DNA from: Circinella minor
Lineage: Eukaryota; Mucoromycota; Mucoromycetes; Mucorales; Lichtheimiaceae
Length of the DNA: 64,000 nucleotides
NCBI GenBank assembly: GCA_016758965.1
Contig: JAEPRB010000167.1
Coordinates: 25,485 to 89,484 of the forward strand
Reading direction: 5' to 3'
Position numbers and translations under genes: made by a program. The notes under the pieces were generated by a model. That model worked only from the letters and a program-made list of their open reading frames with translations, did not search any database and was not told the DNA's origin. How positions within the stretch are numbered: position 1 is the stretch's first letter; every line of letters starts with the position of its first letter. This document shows, in pieces, positions 23,373-35,548 of this stretch.

Positions 23373-26300
23373 ATGAGAGTGGCTATACAAATACTTGCCG
23401 CTTTTTTATTCGCCTCTATTACCCTTGATGGTGTAAAGGCAATTCCTGTTTTCCATCACAGTACGTTTGTTATTATTATCATTTTCGGTTCGAAATTGTT
23501 GTATCCATATATTTACCTTTATTTTATTTTATTATTTTAGTTAATGATTATGATAAACAAGGCAATGTATGTCCTTTACCACTGAAACAAAAAGTTGAAT
23601 GTCCTGTTCTTTGCGTAACAAATCATGATCTTTGTCCTCAAGCCTTAGCTCCTAATTGTCCAACAGGTCAAACATTTTGTCTTGATGGTACTTGTCAAGA
23701 ATCATGTGGAGAAGAAATTACGAATGCTTGTCTTTGTAACGGTGAAACAATTGGCGCCGCATATACCAACTATGTTCCTTGCATGGCCGGCCAGCTTGTC
23801 AACATTACCCATTACGATGCTGAAAAAGAATTAGAACAAACTCGTAGTGCTTGTACTTCTAATGCTGGATTAGCGTTGACGGATGCTTCCTCTATTGGTA
23901 TTTGGGGTGTAGATACCACGAATCCCATGATTTGGGCCGAATGTCCCGAATTACCTCTTCCAACATTTACTTTTACTGAACCTATGTGGATTGCTGTTTG
24001 GGCATTAGCAGGTGCTCAAGCTGGTTTATTAATTCTTTGGCACTTGTATAAAACCGGTCGTGAATTTACTTTCCATAAATCGATGCAAAAGGCTGCAGCA
24101 ACAGGTGTCTTACATGCCGATAAATTACCTATTGATGAAAAAGTAAATTCACCTTCTTTGATATCAGATGATGATAAAGAAGATATAACAGAAGAAGGCA
24201 AAACGACAAACGACGAGAAAAATAAGGATGCTGTTGTGCTTCGATCAACTGATTCTGAAACTTCTTCATTACAAGATTCTGAACGTTTACGTTTCCGTGG
24301 ATTTAACATTGATTATATTGGTTTATTTGTATTTGGATCTGTCGTTTGCACTACGTTATTATTCTTGGTATTTTTAGGTTGCATTGTCAATGATTACTGT
24401 AAGTTTTTTTTTTATTTGTTTGTTTAAAATTTTTTTTTTATCTTCATTATTTGGGTTACACTTGATCTTTGTACGATTTCTTCTTAACCTTGTGATTGAT
24501 TAACCTTAAATTTTTTTTTTTTGTTGCTGATATTACACAGATGGTGGTTTGGCTGGTGCAGAGTTTGCTGTCTTTTTAGAGTCCGAACTGTCATCTAAAA
24601 TCTTTTGTGCTGTATGGCATATTGCTGCTGCTTGGTTTGGTTGTATTTTACTTTTCCGTAAACGTATTCTCAATTATTTCCGTATTGAAAATTATGCTCA
24701 TAATGCACATTATGTTCAAATTGAACGTCGTCAAGAAGAACAAGTGTTTTTGGCCGATGGTAGCAAACTCATTGCTAAACTCCGTCATTTTGAACAACTG
24801 GCTGTAAAACGGTTAAAGTAAGTTACCATTTTCTATTATTCTCATTATTATTATTTTTTAAAACTCAAAAACTTTAAAAAAAAATGACAAGCCTCTAATA
24901 CAAATTATGATCCTAATTATAGTATGGATATTGTGGTTGAAACACATAAAGTGAAATATACGAGTGGATTAAAATATTTTGAATATCAATGTATGCGATA
25001 TGTATTTAATGCAGAAAAACATAAGTTTGAACCTTATGAATTTGATCTTGGATCTACCAATAATAAACTTCATGAATATTCGAATGGAATGACAACAGAA
25101 GATGCTAAAAAACGTCAAGGTTTATTGGGATCAAATCTTATTAAAGTTCGAGTACCTTCTATCCCACTTGCTATTGCACAAGAGTAAGTTATTTGTAGTA
25201 AATTTATGGTAATTGAATTCTTGTATCTAATTAATATATGTTTCTCTATTCCAAAAAAAAAACAGGTTCAGTTCCTTTTTATACCTTTATCAAATGATGT
25301 GTATGTGGGTTTGGTAGTAAGTATTAAATACATAATTTTTGATTCGAAATGATGGAATGAGAGTTTTAAGTAAGAATAAATGTATTGATCACTTTTTTTT
25401 TTTTAGTTATTTCCAATATTTCCAAATGGGTTTGGTACAAACTTGTATTATCTTGGTTTCTGCCTTGGTCCGCGTCATTTTACGTTTACGTGCTGAATAT
25501 CGTATCAAATCAATGGCCGAACATGTTGATGAAGTGTGTGTATTGCGCGACGGTGAATGGAAGGAAGGTATTTCGAGCGCCGATCTTGTCCCTGGTGATG
25601 TATTCGAAGTGCGCGAAAAAACCCAATTACCATGTGATGCAGTCATTTTATCCGGTACAGTGGTTGTCAATGAATCCTCACTGACAGGTGAAGCTATGCC
25701 TGTACGTAAAATCGAAATGAATAAGGATGATACTGTTTATGACATGATGGGTCAAGGTAAAATCAATACTTTGTTTGCTGGTACAACTGTCATGCAAATT
25801 ACACCCAATGGTAATGATTCAACCAAGCGTATTCGTGCATTGGCTTTACGTACTGGTATTTCAAGTGAAAAGGGTATGTTGATCCACAAAATTTTGTTCC
25901 CTTCACCTGTCAGTTTTATTTTCAACGAACATATCAAGCTTGCCATTTGTTTCCTTTTATTATGGGGTGGTATTGCCTTTGCATTGACTTTATGGTGGAT
26001 GGGTCGTGGTAATATTACCAGTTGGTTCTATGGTGTGTTTATCATGTCTCAAATCTTTTCCCCTCTTTTACCTGCTGCTTTTACAATCAATCAATCGGTT
26101 GCTGCGGCTCGTATGCGTTCCAAGAAAATTTTATGTTTGGATTTACCTCGTATCAATTTATCCGGTAAAGTACGTATTTTCTGTTTTGATAAAACAGGTA
26201 CTTTGACACGTGAAGGTTTGGAATTTTATGGTGCTGTGGCAAGTCCTAAAGATTTGGATGGTACTTTTGAGGAAAACCGTACGGATGATCCACTCAAGAT

Positions 26301-28280
26301 GGATAAAATTGTAGCTATGGGTATTGCTACATGCCATGCTGTTACCAAGGTACATGATCAATTTATTGGTAACCCAGTTGATATTGAATCTTTCAATGCC
26401 ATGAAATGGGATTTACAAGCTCCCGCTGATCCTCACTTTTTGGATACACTTTGTCCACCTCAAGTCAATCCAAATGAAAAAGCTACACCTGTTCATGTTT
26501 TACGTCGATTCGAATTTGTTCATGCGCGTGCATCCCAATCCGTGGCTGTTCTTGATCCTGCTACCAACCATGTTCATGTCTTTTTAAAGGGTTCATTTGA
26601 ACGTGTCAAGCATTTGTCAGTTCAAAAGACAATTCCTATTCAATATGATCGTACTGCTGCAAATTATGCTCGTGAAGGATGTTATGTGTTATCCTTGGCT
26701 CATCGTGATATGGGTGAATTGGGACAAGATATTACAATGGAAGATATCAAAACAATGACACGGGATGAACTTGAAAAGGATTGTCATTTTGCTGGTTTTG
26801 TTTTGTTCCGTAATATGCTTAAGCACGATACTGTGGATGCTATTACTGAACTCAAGGAAGGTGATACACGTACGGTCATGATTACAGGTGATACTGCATT
26901 GACAGGTATTTTTATCGCCCGTCAATGTGGTATGATTGGACCTCATCAACGTATTCTTTTGGGTGACTCTGTGAATGGTACTCTAGTATGGAACGATGTC
27001 GATTCTGGTTTACAAGTAGATGTCGATGAAATCCTTGAAGATGATCCACGTGAATCTCATGAAAAACAAATCGAATTAGCTATTACGGGTCGTGCTTTTG
27101 AAACATTGATTGCTCAAAACAAAATGCGTAAATACTTATTGAATACCCGTGTATTTGCTCGTATGACACCTTCGGATAAAGTTCAATGTGTTCGTTTACA
27201 TATGGAAAGAGGTGTTACAGCCATGTGTGGTGACGGTGGTAACGATTGTGGTGCTTTACGTGCTGCTCATGTTGGTTTAGCTTTATCTGAAGCTGAAGCA
27301 TCCATTGTATCTCCTTTCAGTACAAGTAATCGGTCTATTATGCAATGTGTTGAATTATTGAAACAAGGTCGTTCTGCACTTGCTACCAGTTTTGCTAACT
27401 ATAAATTTTTAATCTTTTATGGTGAATGTATGGCTTGTTGGGAATTACTCATGTTTTATTTCACTGTTATTGCACCTCAATCTATTTGGATCACGATCGA
27501 TGGTTTCAGTACACCCTTTATGACCTTTGCAATTACTCAAGCACGTCCTGCAGATAAATTGGGACCTTCTCGACCTACTGCTAAACCTGTTGGACCTTAT
27601 ACTTTGGTTTCTTCTCTTGGTGTTATTTTTATCAACTTTTGGTTTATTGTTGCCAGTGTCATTTGGCTTTTCCAACAAGACTGGTTTGTTTGTAATGAAT
27701 TTGATAGTACAGCTGTTGATTCTGCTCGTTGGTGGTTATTGGGTGATAATTATGAATCTGAAATCATTTCTTTGGTGATTATTTTCCAATTTTTCCATAA
27801 TGGTGCCTTGGTCAACTTTGGTTCTGCTTTTAGACAATCATGGTGGCGTAATTATGTATTGGTCTTCTTTTGGTGTTGTTTCTTTGTCAGTACTAGTTAT
27901 TTGATTTTAGCTGATCCTAATCCTTATAGTTGTATTGTAAGTTATTTTTGAAAAGGGAGCGGATATATAATGGAATGGATTAAAAAAAAAACTAATTATA
28001 TTATCTATTATTATAGTTCCGTATTAATTGTGGTACTCCAGAAGTATTACATGAAATTGGATATCCAATGCCTACATGGCATATTGATGAGTATAATTCA
28101 CCTTTAGGTCATAATGTATTACCACAAAACTTTAGATGGCGTTTATGGGGCTTTGTTTTAGGTAATATTGCTACTACAACTATTTGGGAACGTATCATTG
28201 TTCAAGGTTTCTTACGTTCTTGGGTAATGAAACGTAATAAGCAAAATCCTCCAAAGAATCGTACCTTATTTAAATTATAA
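23373..28280 (+). CDS. P5-type (ATP13A-like) ATPase with signal peptide and Cys-rich ectodomain
   Basis: Exons 23373-23460, 23541-24398, 24541-24817, 24923-25183, 25266-25316, 25407-27936, 28017-28280 give 1442 residues with all phases matching. Residues 1-24 are a signal peptide. Residues ~35-150 hold about thirteen cysteines, followed by the first membrane span (PMWIAVWALAGAQAGLLILW). Core motifs: TGE at 605-607, SPLLPA in M4 (~P731), DKTGTLT with the phosphorylated Asp at 773, MITGDT, and GDGGND at ~1120-1125 followed by EAEASIVSPF, which is characteristic of P5 ATPases. Known P5B members move polyamines or related cations in endolysosomal or vacuolar membranes. Odd points: the M4 motif lacks the first Pro of PPxLP, and GDGGND replaces GDGAND. 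The secretory Cys-rich front end is not something I know from ATP13A2/Ypk9. Substrate is therefore open. Confidence 0.85.
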
Positions 28281-28606
28281 AATCCTTTTCATTCTTTTAT
28301 TTTTGTATCATAATTATTTTTATTTCATTTATTTTTTTTGTGTATTACTTCGGAAACTTTTTTTTTTATATGAAAAAAAAGTATACACTTTTACACAGAT
28401 AACTCATTTTTTTTTTTTATTTATTTATTTACATATAATTCAACATTCCCACCCACCCACCCACCCACCCATACAGACCATCATAACAAATAATTTATTT
28501 ATATAACCATTTTTTTACCTCTTTTTTTTTCATTTGGGTTTTTTCCTTTTTATCCTTCATTTAATAATAATCATTTTAATAAATATTTCTTATCTATTCA
28601 TTCAAC
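28281..28606. other. Intergenic, AT-rich with CCCA repeat
   Basis: This short spacer includes poly-T tracts and a (CCCA)n run at 28450-28470. It serves as the 3' flank of the ATPase and the promoter of the small secreted protein gene; no specific site was recognised. Confidence 0.4.
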
Positions 28607-29286
28607 ATGAAATATATAATTCGTTTTTTATTACTTATTAGTACTTTAACTATTAGTACTACTTTTGCATGTAATCCTCTGTATGAAAAACAATTGATTA
28701 ATATATTCTTTCCGAATTTTTATATTAAATATGAATATTAACAATTATATTTTTATTTTTATTTTATTTTTTTGCTTAGATTTGATATGTGTATGAGTAC
28801 AGCACAAAATGCAATAGATGCATGTGAATATCAATATTATTCAGACCCTTCTTGTGAATGTTCTGCTCAAAAACAATTACTTGCATGTTATTCTGAATGT
28901 TCTCCAGATCAAGTTTTTGGTAAAAAAAAAAAAAAAAAAAATCATAAATTATATAATCAATGAATTAACTTTTTTTTCATAATAAAAATTTAGTAAAAGA
29001 AGACATACAAATGGCAAGAATTGCAGATATTTGTCGTCTTTCAGGAGCTGAAGCTGAAACTAAGATTATGCAAAAAGAAGGAGAGTTTTCAGCAGCTTCA
29101 GTGAATGAACAATCTATTCCAGAACCCATTCATAAAGATGAAATATCAATATTAGGACAAACACATGCTAAATATTCTTCTACTACTGATAAAAAAGAAG
29201 AATCTTCTTCTTCTTCATCTATTATAGTTTCTACTTTAAATGTATTTATTAGTGCATCTATTATTGTATTTTGTTTTATCCAATAA
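28607..29286 (+). CDS. Small Cys-rich secreted, probably GPI-anchored protein
   Basis: Three exons (28607-28680, 28780-28919, 28994-29286) code for 168 residues. A signal peptide (MKYIIRFLLLISTLTISTTFA) is followed by eight cysteines in ~70 residues, including SCEC and ACYSEC. Then comes a Ser-rich spacer and a hydrophobic C-terminus (IIVSTLNVFISASIIVFCF), the usual layout for a GPI-anchored cell-wall protein. It resembles small fungal Cys-rich surface proteins in general form, but I cannot assign a named family. The poly-A tract at the second donor makes that splice site slightly uncertain; phases do match. Confidence 0.7.
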
Positions 29287-29415
29287 TAATAATAAAAATT
29301 CCCGATTTCTCCTTATTCATCCATTAAAAAAAGAGAGAAGATTAAACACAGCTTAAATTTGTTTCTTTTTCTTTAACGACTTTTTTTCTATTAAACAAAA
29401 AAATTCTATATAATA

Positions 29416-29918
29416 ATGGTATGTAAGAAATGTGAAAAAAAGTTAACAGCTGTAGCAGCACCTGATAAATGGAAAGAAGGTTCAAAGAATTCAGTTGGTA
29501 AGTAAAAAAGTTTTATATTGAACCAAAAATAAATAATTGTTTAATTCTTAATTTACTTTTAATATTAGCTGGTAAAGGTGATCGTAAAGTAAATCAAAAC
29601 AAACTTTTATCGAAATCAGCTAAAATAAGGTAATAAATAAAAAAATAGAATCCTTAAATTATTATTATCTTTAAGCTAATGAATATAACTGTAGATTTAA
29701 TCCATATGAAAATAAATGTCGTATTTGTAAAACAAAAGTAAATCAACCACAAGCTCATTATTGTCAACGTAAGTAGAACTATATAATTTTATTATATTAG
29801 TAAAAAAAAACTAATTGTTTTATATTTATATATAGAATGTGCATATAAACGTGGTATTTGTGCTATGTGTGGTAAACAAGTTCTTGATACAACAAGTTAT
29901 AAACAATCATCAAAGTAG
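29416..29918 (+). CDS. CRIPT: CRIPT homologue (cysteine-rich PDZ-binding protein)
   Basis: Four exons (29416-29497, 29569-29629, 29695-29768, 29836-29918) give 99 residues, the normal CRIPT length. The start MVCKKCEKKL, the middle CRICK and the end GICAMCGKQVLDTTSYKQ contain the family's paired CxxC zinc-binding motifs in the expected order. CRIPT is widely conserved in eukaryotes; in animals it binds PDZ proteins, and in other lineages a role linked to the minor spliceosome has been reported. The C-terminal PDZ ligand is less conserved here (ends SSK). The gene is tail-to-tail with the coiled-coil gene at 30129. Confidence 0.93.
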
Positions 29919-30128
29919 ATCCAACATGACGCCATACAACATACAACATAATATTCCCATTTTCATTTTCATTTTATATTCTTATTATCATCATTTACCA
30001 TTTTAAATATTTATATCTACTACACAGCGTATGGTTATATAAATGCATTGTAAAATATATTAACATTCATGATGAAGAAAAGAAAAGGGCACTTACGACA
30101 ATACTACTACTATTATTATTATTATTAT

Positions 30129-30735
30129 TTATGGTGATATATTATTTGATGATGAAGGAGAAGAAGAAGAAGAAGAAGAATGTGGATTCCCTTTTAACCA
30201 ATTTATAGCATCTTTTTCAGATACCATGGAAAATGCATTGGATAAAAATTGTGGTGGAATAATATTATTATCAGAATCTGTTTATTTACATAGAAATTAA
30301 TTAATACGGTCAACAAACACAGTTTTCCCTTTTTACTTTACCTATTTGATTTTGTTCTTTTTCTTGTTGTTTCTATAAAGGATTTCATGTTTAATAATAA
30401 AAAGAAGTATATACAATTTAATCAAGTTCATTATATATATTTACCTGTGCTTTTTCTGCATCAAATAAATCTTGTAATCGTTTTCGAGTTTCTGCTTCAG
30501 CTTTCTCTATCCGTTCACGTTCTTTTTCTTTTTTAATCTGGGGGACAAAAAAGGGATTTTTCTCTTTTTTTTATGAGTTTATAATATGTATTTATATATA
30601 TTGTGAATATTTGATAAAAAAAAAAATTACCACTGCTAAATGGCGCTGACGGTATTTTTCTAAACGATCTCTCAAGTTTATTAAATGATTAGGATCTACT
30701 TTTATTGTTGATTGATCAGTGGAAGATTCATTCAT
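30129..30735 (-). CDS. Small coiled-coil protein of unknown function
   Basis: Minus-strand exons 30735-30631, 30537-30445, 30372-30342, 30277-30129 give 125 residues with all phases matching. The first half is a charged helix with heptad-like spacing (LRDRLEKYRQRHLAV, then KKEKERERIEKAEAETRKRL), a likely coiled coil. The second half is polar with SNAFSMVSEKDAINWLKGNP and a Ser-rich tail encoded by a TTC/TCT repeat. The frame is open further upstream but without an ATG. The family is not recognised. It shares a divergent upstream region of ~180 nt with the repeat-family gene at 30919. Confidence 0.65.
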
Positions 30736-30918
30736 GTTTTTTTTCTTCTTTTGTAAACTGTATGGTGTATTAGAAGTCAACCGCTGCTACAAATGCTGGC
30801 TACTTTTTTTTTCAATAATGTAATATAATGCGAGCGGTGATTCAACCCAAAAGTCTTTTCTTGAGTATAAATAGGCTACGCACAATAAAGTGAAACTTAT
30901 TCTTTTACAAAACTCACA

Positions 30919-33526
30919 ATGTATTACGAAGGATATGAAGGTACTTTTAATTTTAGTTTTGGTCTATAAACTAACATAACTTTTTTTTTTATTAATGCCA
31001 ACTTTTTTTTGTTGTTCTCAAAGCTCTCGATACTTATGTAAAAAAAACTGACATCCCATCTTTTACTACGTTTGTTGAAATGAACAATACAAACATTGCA
31101 CGCTGGTCAGCCAAGTATGGTTTAAGTGTTAGTAATCTCTATGGAACTTTGCGCAGGAGATTTGCGTTATCTTTAAAAAACCATAAAAAGACTGAATGTC
31201 TTGATTCAAAGTAAATAAAAAAAAAGTTTTTCTTTGTTACAATGACAGAGCGTCTTTTTCTGTGAACAGTTGATAATGAAGAAAAACAAATATACTAACT
31301 TCTTATAATATAGTTATAAAATGGACAAAGAAACGTGGGAGTTAATAAAAGAATTAGCAATTTACTGGTAAGATGTGCCTTGATTATAACAATTCAAATA
31401 TTCTTTTGAACACGTACTGATTCTATACATTTCTTAGAATAAGTCGACTTTGTCATCTCAAATAACCGCATTAGAAGGAATGATGGCTGCAGCACCAAGT
31501 GTTAATACAATTTTAAAAGAACTTCTTAAAGAATCGGAACAAGAACAAGTTGAACCTGCTCAACCTGAACAACCTGAACAACATCGAGAACATACAAGAT
31601 ATCGACAATTTGATGACCTTCATCCTGATGCTCGTATCAATCTGTTGGCACATAAAAAAGTATGGAACATATATATACATAAAACAAACGATAAGGCTAA
31701 TGAAAAAAAATTGTATTTTTATGGTTAATTTATTTTTATTATTAATAATTATAGTTGTCTGGTAGTATACTTACTGACTACGAGGTCGAATACTTGGAAT
31801 CGATTTCTAAAGATGGAACAATAAAAGGATCCCTTATGTTTCTAGCGGCAGAACGATTGTTGCTTAAGAACTGGAAAAAATGGATATTATATTAATAAAG
31901 TAGGTTTTCAAAAAATTAATAGTTTCGTTACACATTGTTTTCATTTAACATAGCTAACTAACTTCCTTTTTATTTTTATATAGGCTTGCAGCATCAAGAA
32001 TTATTAATTATGAATGACGAAACTAAGGAAATTATCGAGAAACTTCTTTCACAAGAACATAAGGATATTACTTCAAGTCATATAACACACAAAACATTTG
32101 ATGGACTGGAACCAGACGTAAAAGTAATGATAGATGAAATTATTAAAGTCAAAGATAATCAAGGTGAATTAATTTACTACACCAAAGAAGACATGGATAA
32201 GATACTGGAAGACATTTCCTACCGAAAAATCGACTGCTTAAAAAATAAACAAAGAAATACTCAGAAATACCATGTGCTCAATATAATCGAACGAATGTAA
32301 AGATAATACAACGAATTCCATTTTATCATTTTCTTTACTTTCTTTTTTCATTCAAACACCAATCCATTAATGTATACCTATATATACATATACATCTTGA
32401 TATTTTACATAGTATTGAAAGCTTTGATCTTTGGAGCAACGATAACAAGGATATTACGAGGTAACAGAACTGACATATTATCGACGATTTGCGGCAATAC
32501 TGGATATAGTCTTCAACGACTCAAATGTTAAGCTTTATGAGTAAGACTATCACTATCTATATAATAATATAACTTATAAAGTGTCATCAACTAGATTATT
32601 CATATCCCAATATTTTATTTTTTTTAGTGGTGAATCGGGATCATTATCTTCAAGGACTGAAATTGTGTTAAACAAAGCTATTTTCCACAGTAATAATTCC
32701 AAACCGACTTACTCAAGGAAAATTGATTTATTAATTAAAACCAAAGACTTGAAAAAACCTATTGAATTATCGTCAAACGAATGGAAAAGAGCTTCAGCAG
32801 GCGTTGAGGTTCAACTTAACCAGCAGTGTAAAAATTTAAGAGTCAATGCGTCTACCCTCAACAACTTAAACAAATTTGGAATAGAGGAGACATTTGCAAT
32901 GGATTGGATAGATATATACATAATAAGGATACAATCATATTGATGAATGTTTATTAACCTATTCATTTTATTTTAAGGCAACTCTGGATATTTTTATTCA
33001 TTGAAATGGTTACCCGAACATCATGTCTATTTTGCCAGTAATCCAACCGTTATCCACATACCAACAGAGCCGTTGTTTTTAGCAGATGTCAAGTCTATGT
33101 TGTCAGCTCTTTACAATTTCAAGGTATATAAACATTTCGTAAAAGAAGTAACATTTATTATTATACATTTACTGATTTTTATTTTTATTCTCTTGAACTT
33201 GTTCTCATTAGGCTTCTTTGGTTGCAAATGCTCATAAGGCATTAGTAGCTGCTAAAAGAAAAAATCAAAATCAAAATATTCAGTCTACTATTACTATTAA
33301 CAAAAATTCACATACCTCTCTATTCGATACCACTACCAATGTTATTCCCATTAATTCTGTTGTTGCATCCAGTCCTGAAAGTCCAATACCTCCCAACATT
33401 CAACTATTTACTGAACCCTTTGTGTTTTTCACTCCTCAAAATCATAATCATAGAACAAAAAAGCGTCGGATAGCGTACAGCGATCATGAAAGTGAGGATG
33501 ATAATGAGAGTGAAGAAGAACTTTAA
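30919..33526 (+). pseudogene. Repeat-family protein (D..E-x-K, QQxK family), third copy, multiply damaged
   Basis: Exons include 30919-30940, 31024-31210, 31314-31367, 31438-31659, 31755-~31895, ~31984-32299, ~32416-32565, ~32630-32911, ~32977-33123 and ~33213-33526. The core reads SRKIDLLIK (Asp codon 32725-32727), ELSSNEWKR (32764-32790) and LNQQCKNLRVN, then MDWIG, GYFYSLKW and a Pro/Ser tail ending in acidic residues (DDNESEEEL). TYYRRFAAILDIVFND aligns with MYLRKFAELMDILFED of the 13384 copy, so they are homologues. Lesions: phase mismatch at the third/fourth exon junction, a TAA at 31893-31895, a frame break near 32458, and a donor that reads AT instead of GT at 32912. A complete product is therefore unlikely. 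It is the best preserved core of the three copies. Confidence 0.65.
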
Positions 33527-34239
33527 TATCATCATCCGTATCTTGTAAAAAAAAACCTTCTCTCATTTTATTATCAGCCATACATAAGCATTCCCCCACA
33601 CTTCATGACACATTCCCGTCTCTGTACTATTATTTTCATTTCTAAATTCAAACCATCAAAAGTTTTTCTTTTCTAAAATATACATAAACGTATCTTTGTA
33701 CATCTTTATTTTTTTATTCCAGCGTTATACAGTATCTTCATACGTACCATGTATCTTTATTCAATTGTCAAGTTATATATTTTCATTTATAGCTATTAAC
33801 TAATAAACAAAAGATGAGATATATATTTACACATTTGTGGTATGGAATGGATCAACACATTCAACAAATGTTATAGATTACAATCAAAGCAACATAAAAA
33901 GGACACGCAGCATATACTCCTTGTAACGGTCAACAATCGGATAAATAACGTTTAATTTATAAGGCCAATAATTAGAGATATAAAGAACTGAACTTTTATT
34001 ATATTATTTGACAGGGGTTTATATATGTTTTTTATCAGTTATATTTTATGTATTATTGATATTCATATCGTTTGGAGTAATTGTAATTATGATAATTTCA
34101 TATGTTTTAATTTACATATGATTATGAGAATTATTGTCCGAACTTGCATTTGTTCATTACACTGCTGTATTTAATTAAAATAGAAAACGTGAGGAGACTA
34201 CGTTTGGCAGACATCAGCCAGTTAATGAGTCATATACAC
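33527..34239. other. Intergenic, AT-rich; nothing seen
   Basis: This is the 3' flank of the repeat-family gene and the left flank of the 286 bp satellite. No gene, RNA or clear repeat is visible. Confidence 0.4.
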
Positions 34240-35548
34240 TTTTCATGTCTTCAAGCCTTGATAAAGAGCCATAATGATCAATGACATACGCTTCCAGTAG
34301 TAATGCATCATCACCGTAATACCGTAACTAGCACTACCACCTCACTTGGAATCTTGTTGGCCCGTAATACCGACCTAGAAGATCCCTCGTCAAATAATTC
34401 ATCATTGATTACGCATTTCTCGGTTTCTGTATGTAAAAATAAATGAATATTAATTAGCAACACCGTCTTTTCTAACACACATATTTATTGTCATCCACCC
34501 ACAAAATGAATCATGTTGTAATTACCTTTAGTGTCTTCACACTTTAATAAAGAGCCATAATGATCAATGACATACGCTTCCAGTAGTAGTGCATCATCAC
34601 CGTAATACCGTAACTAGCACTACCACCTCACTTGGAACCTTGTTGGCCCGTAATACCGACCTAGAAGATCCCTCGTCAAATGATTCATCATTGATTACGC
34701 ATTTCTCGGTTTCTGTATGTAAAAATAAATGAATATTAATTAGCAACACCGTCTTTTCTAACACACATATTTATTGTCATCCACCCACAAAATGAATCAT
34801 GTTGTAATCACCTTTAGTGTCTTCACAATTTGATAAAGAGCCATAATGATCAATGACATACGCTTCCAGTAGTAGTGCATCATCACCGTAATACCGTAAC
34901 TAGCACTACCACCTCACTTGGAACCTTGTTGGCCCGTAATACCGACCTAAAAGATCCCTCGTCAAATGATTCATCATTGATTACGCATTTCTCGGTTTCT
35001 GTATGTAAAAATAAATGAATATTAATTAGCAACACCGTCTTTTCTAACACACATATTTATTGTCATCCACCCACAAAATGAATCATGTTGTAGTTACCTT
35101 TAGTGTCTTCACACTTTAATAAAGAGCCATAATGATCAATGACATACGCTTCCAGTAGTAATGCATCATCACCGTAATACCGTAATTAGCACTACCACCT
35201 CACTTGGAATCTTGTTGGCCCGTAATACCGACCTAGAAGATCCCTCGTCAAATGATTCATCATTGATTACGCATTTCGTGGTTTCTGTGTGTAAAAATAA
35301 ATGAATATTAATTAGCAACACCGTCTTTTCTAACACACATATCTATTATCATCCACCCACAAAATGAATCACGCTGTAGTTACCTTTAGTGTCTTCACAC
35401 TTTGATAAAGAGCCATAATGATCAATAACATACGCTTCCAGTAGTAGTGCATCGTCACCGTAATACCGTAACTAGCACTACCACCTCACTTGGAATCTTG
35501 TTGGCCCGTAATACCGACCAAGAACATTCCTCGTCTAATGATTCATGA
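34240..35548. repeat. 286 bp satellite, ~4.6 tandem copies
   Basis: The string ATAAAGAGCCATAATGATCA starts at 34261, 34547, 34833, 35119 and 35405, exactly 286 bp apart except for small changes inside the last unit. Units differ at only a few positions. On the minus strand each unit has an intron-like stretch (GTAATTAC...TACATACAG, ~98 nt) and an exon-like stretch with open segments in two different frames, for example CVINDESFDEGSSRSVLRAN and EAYVIDHYGSLLKCEDTK. This suggests the array grew from part of a gene. No continuous frame survives. Confidence 0.9.

Noticed and set aside
34240..35548. CRISPR-like or protein-coding repeat array
   Set aside because: Units are contiguous 286 bp tandem copies without spacers, and no continuous frame crosses them.
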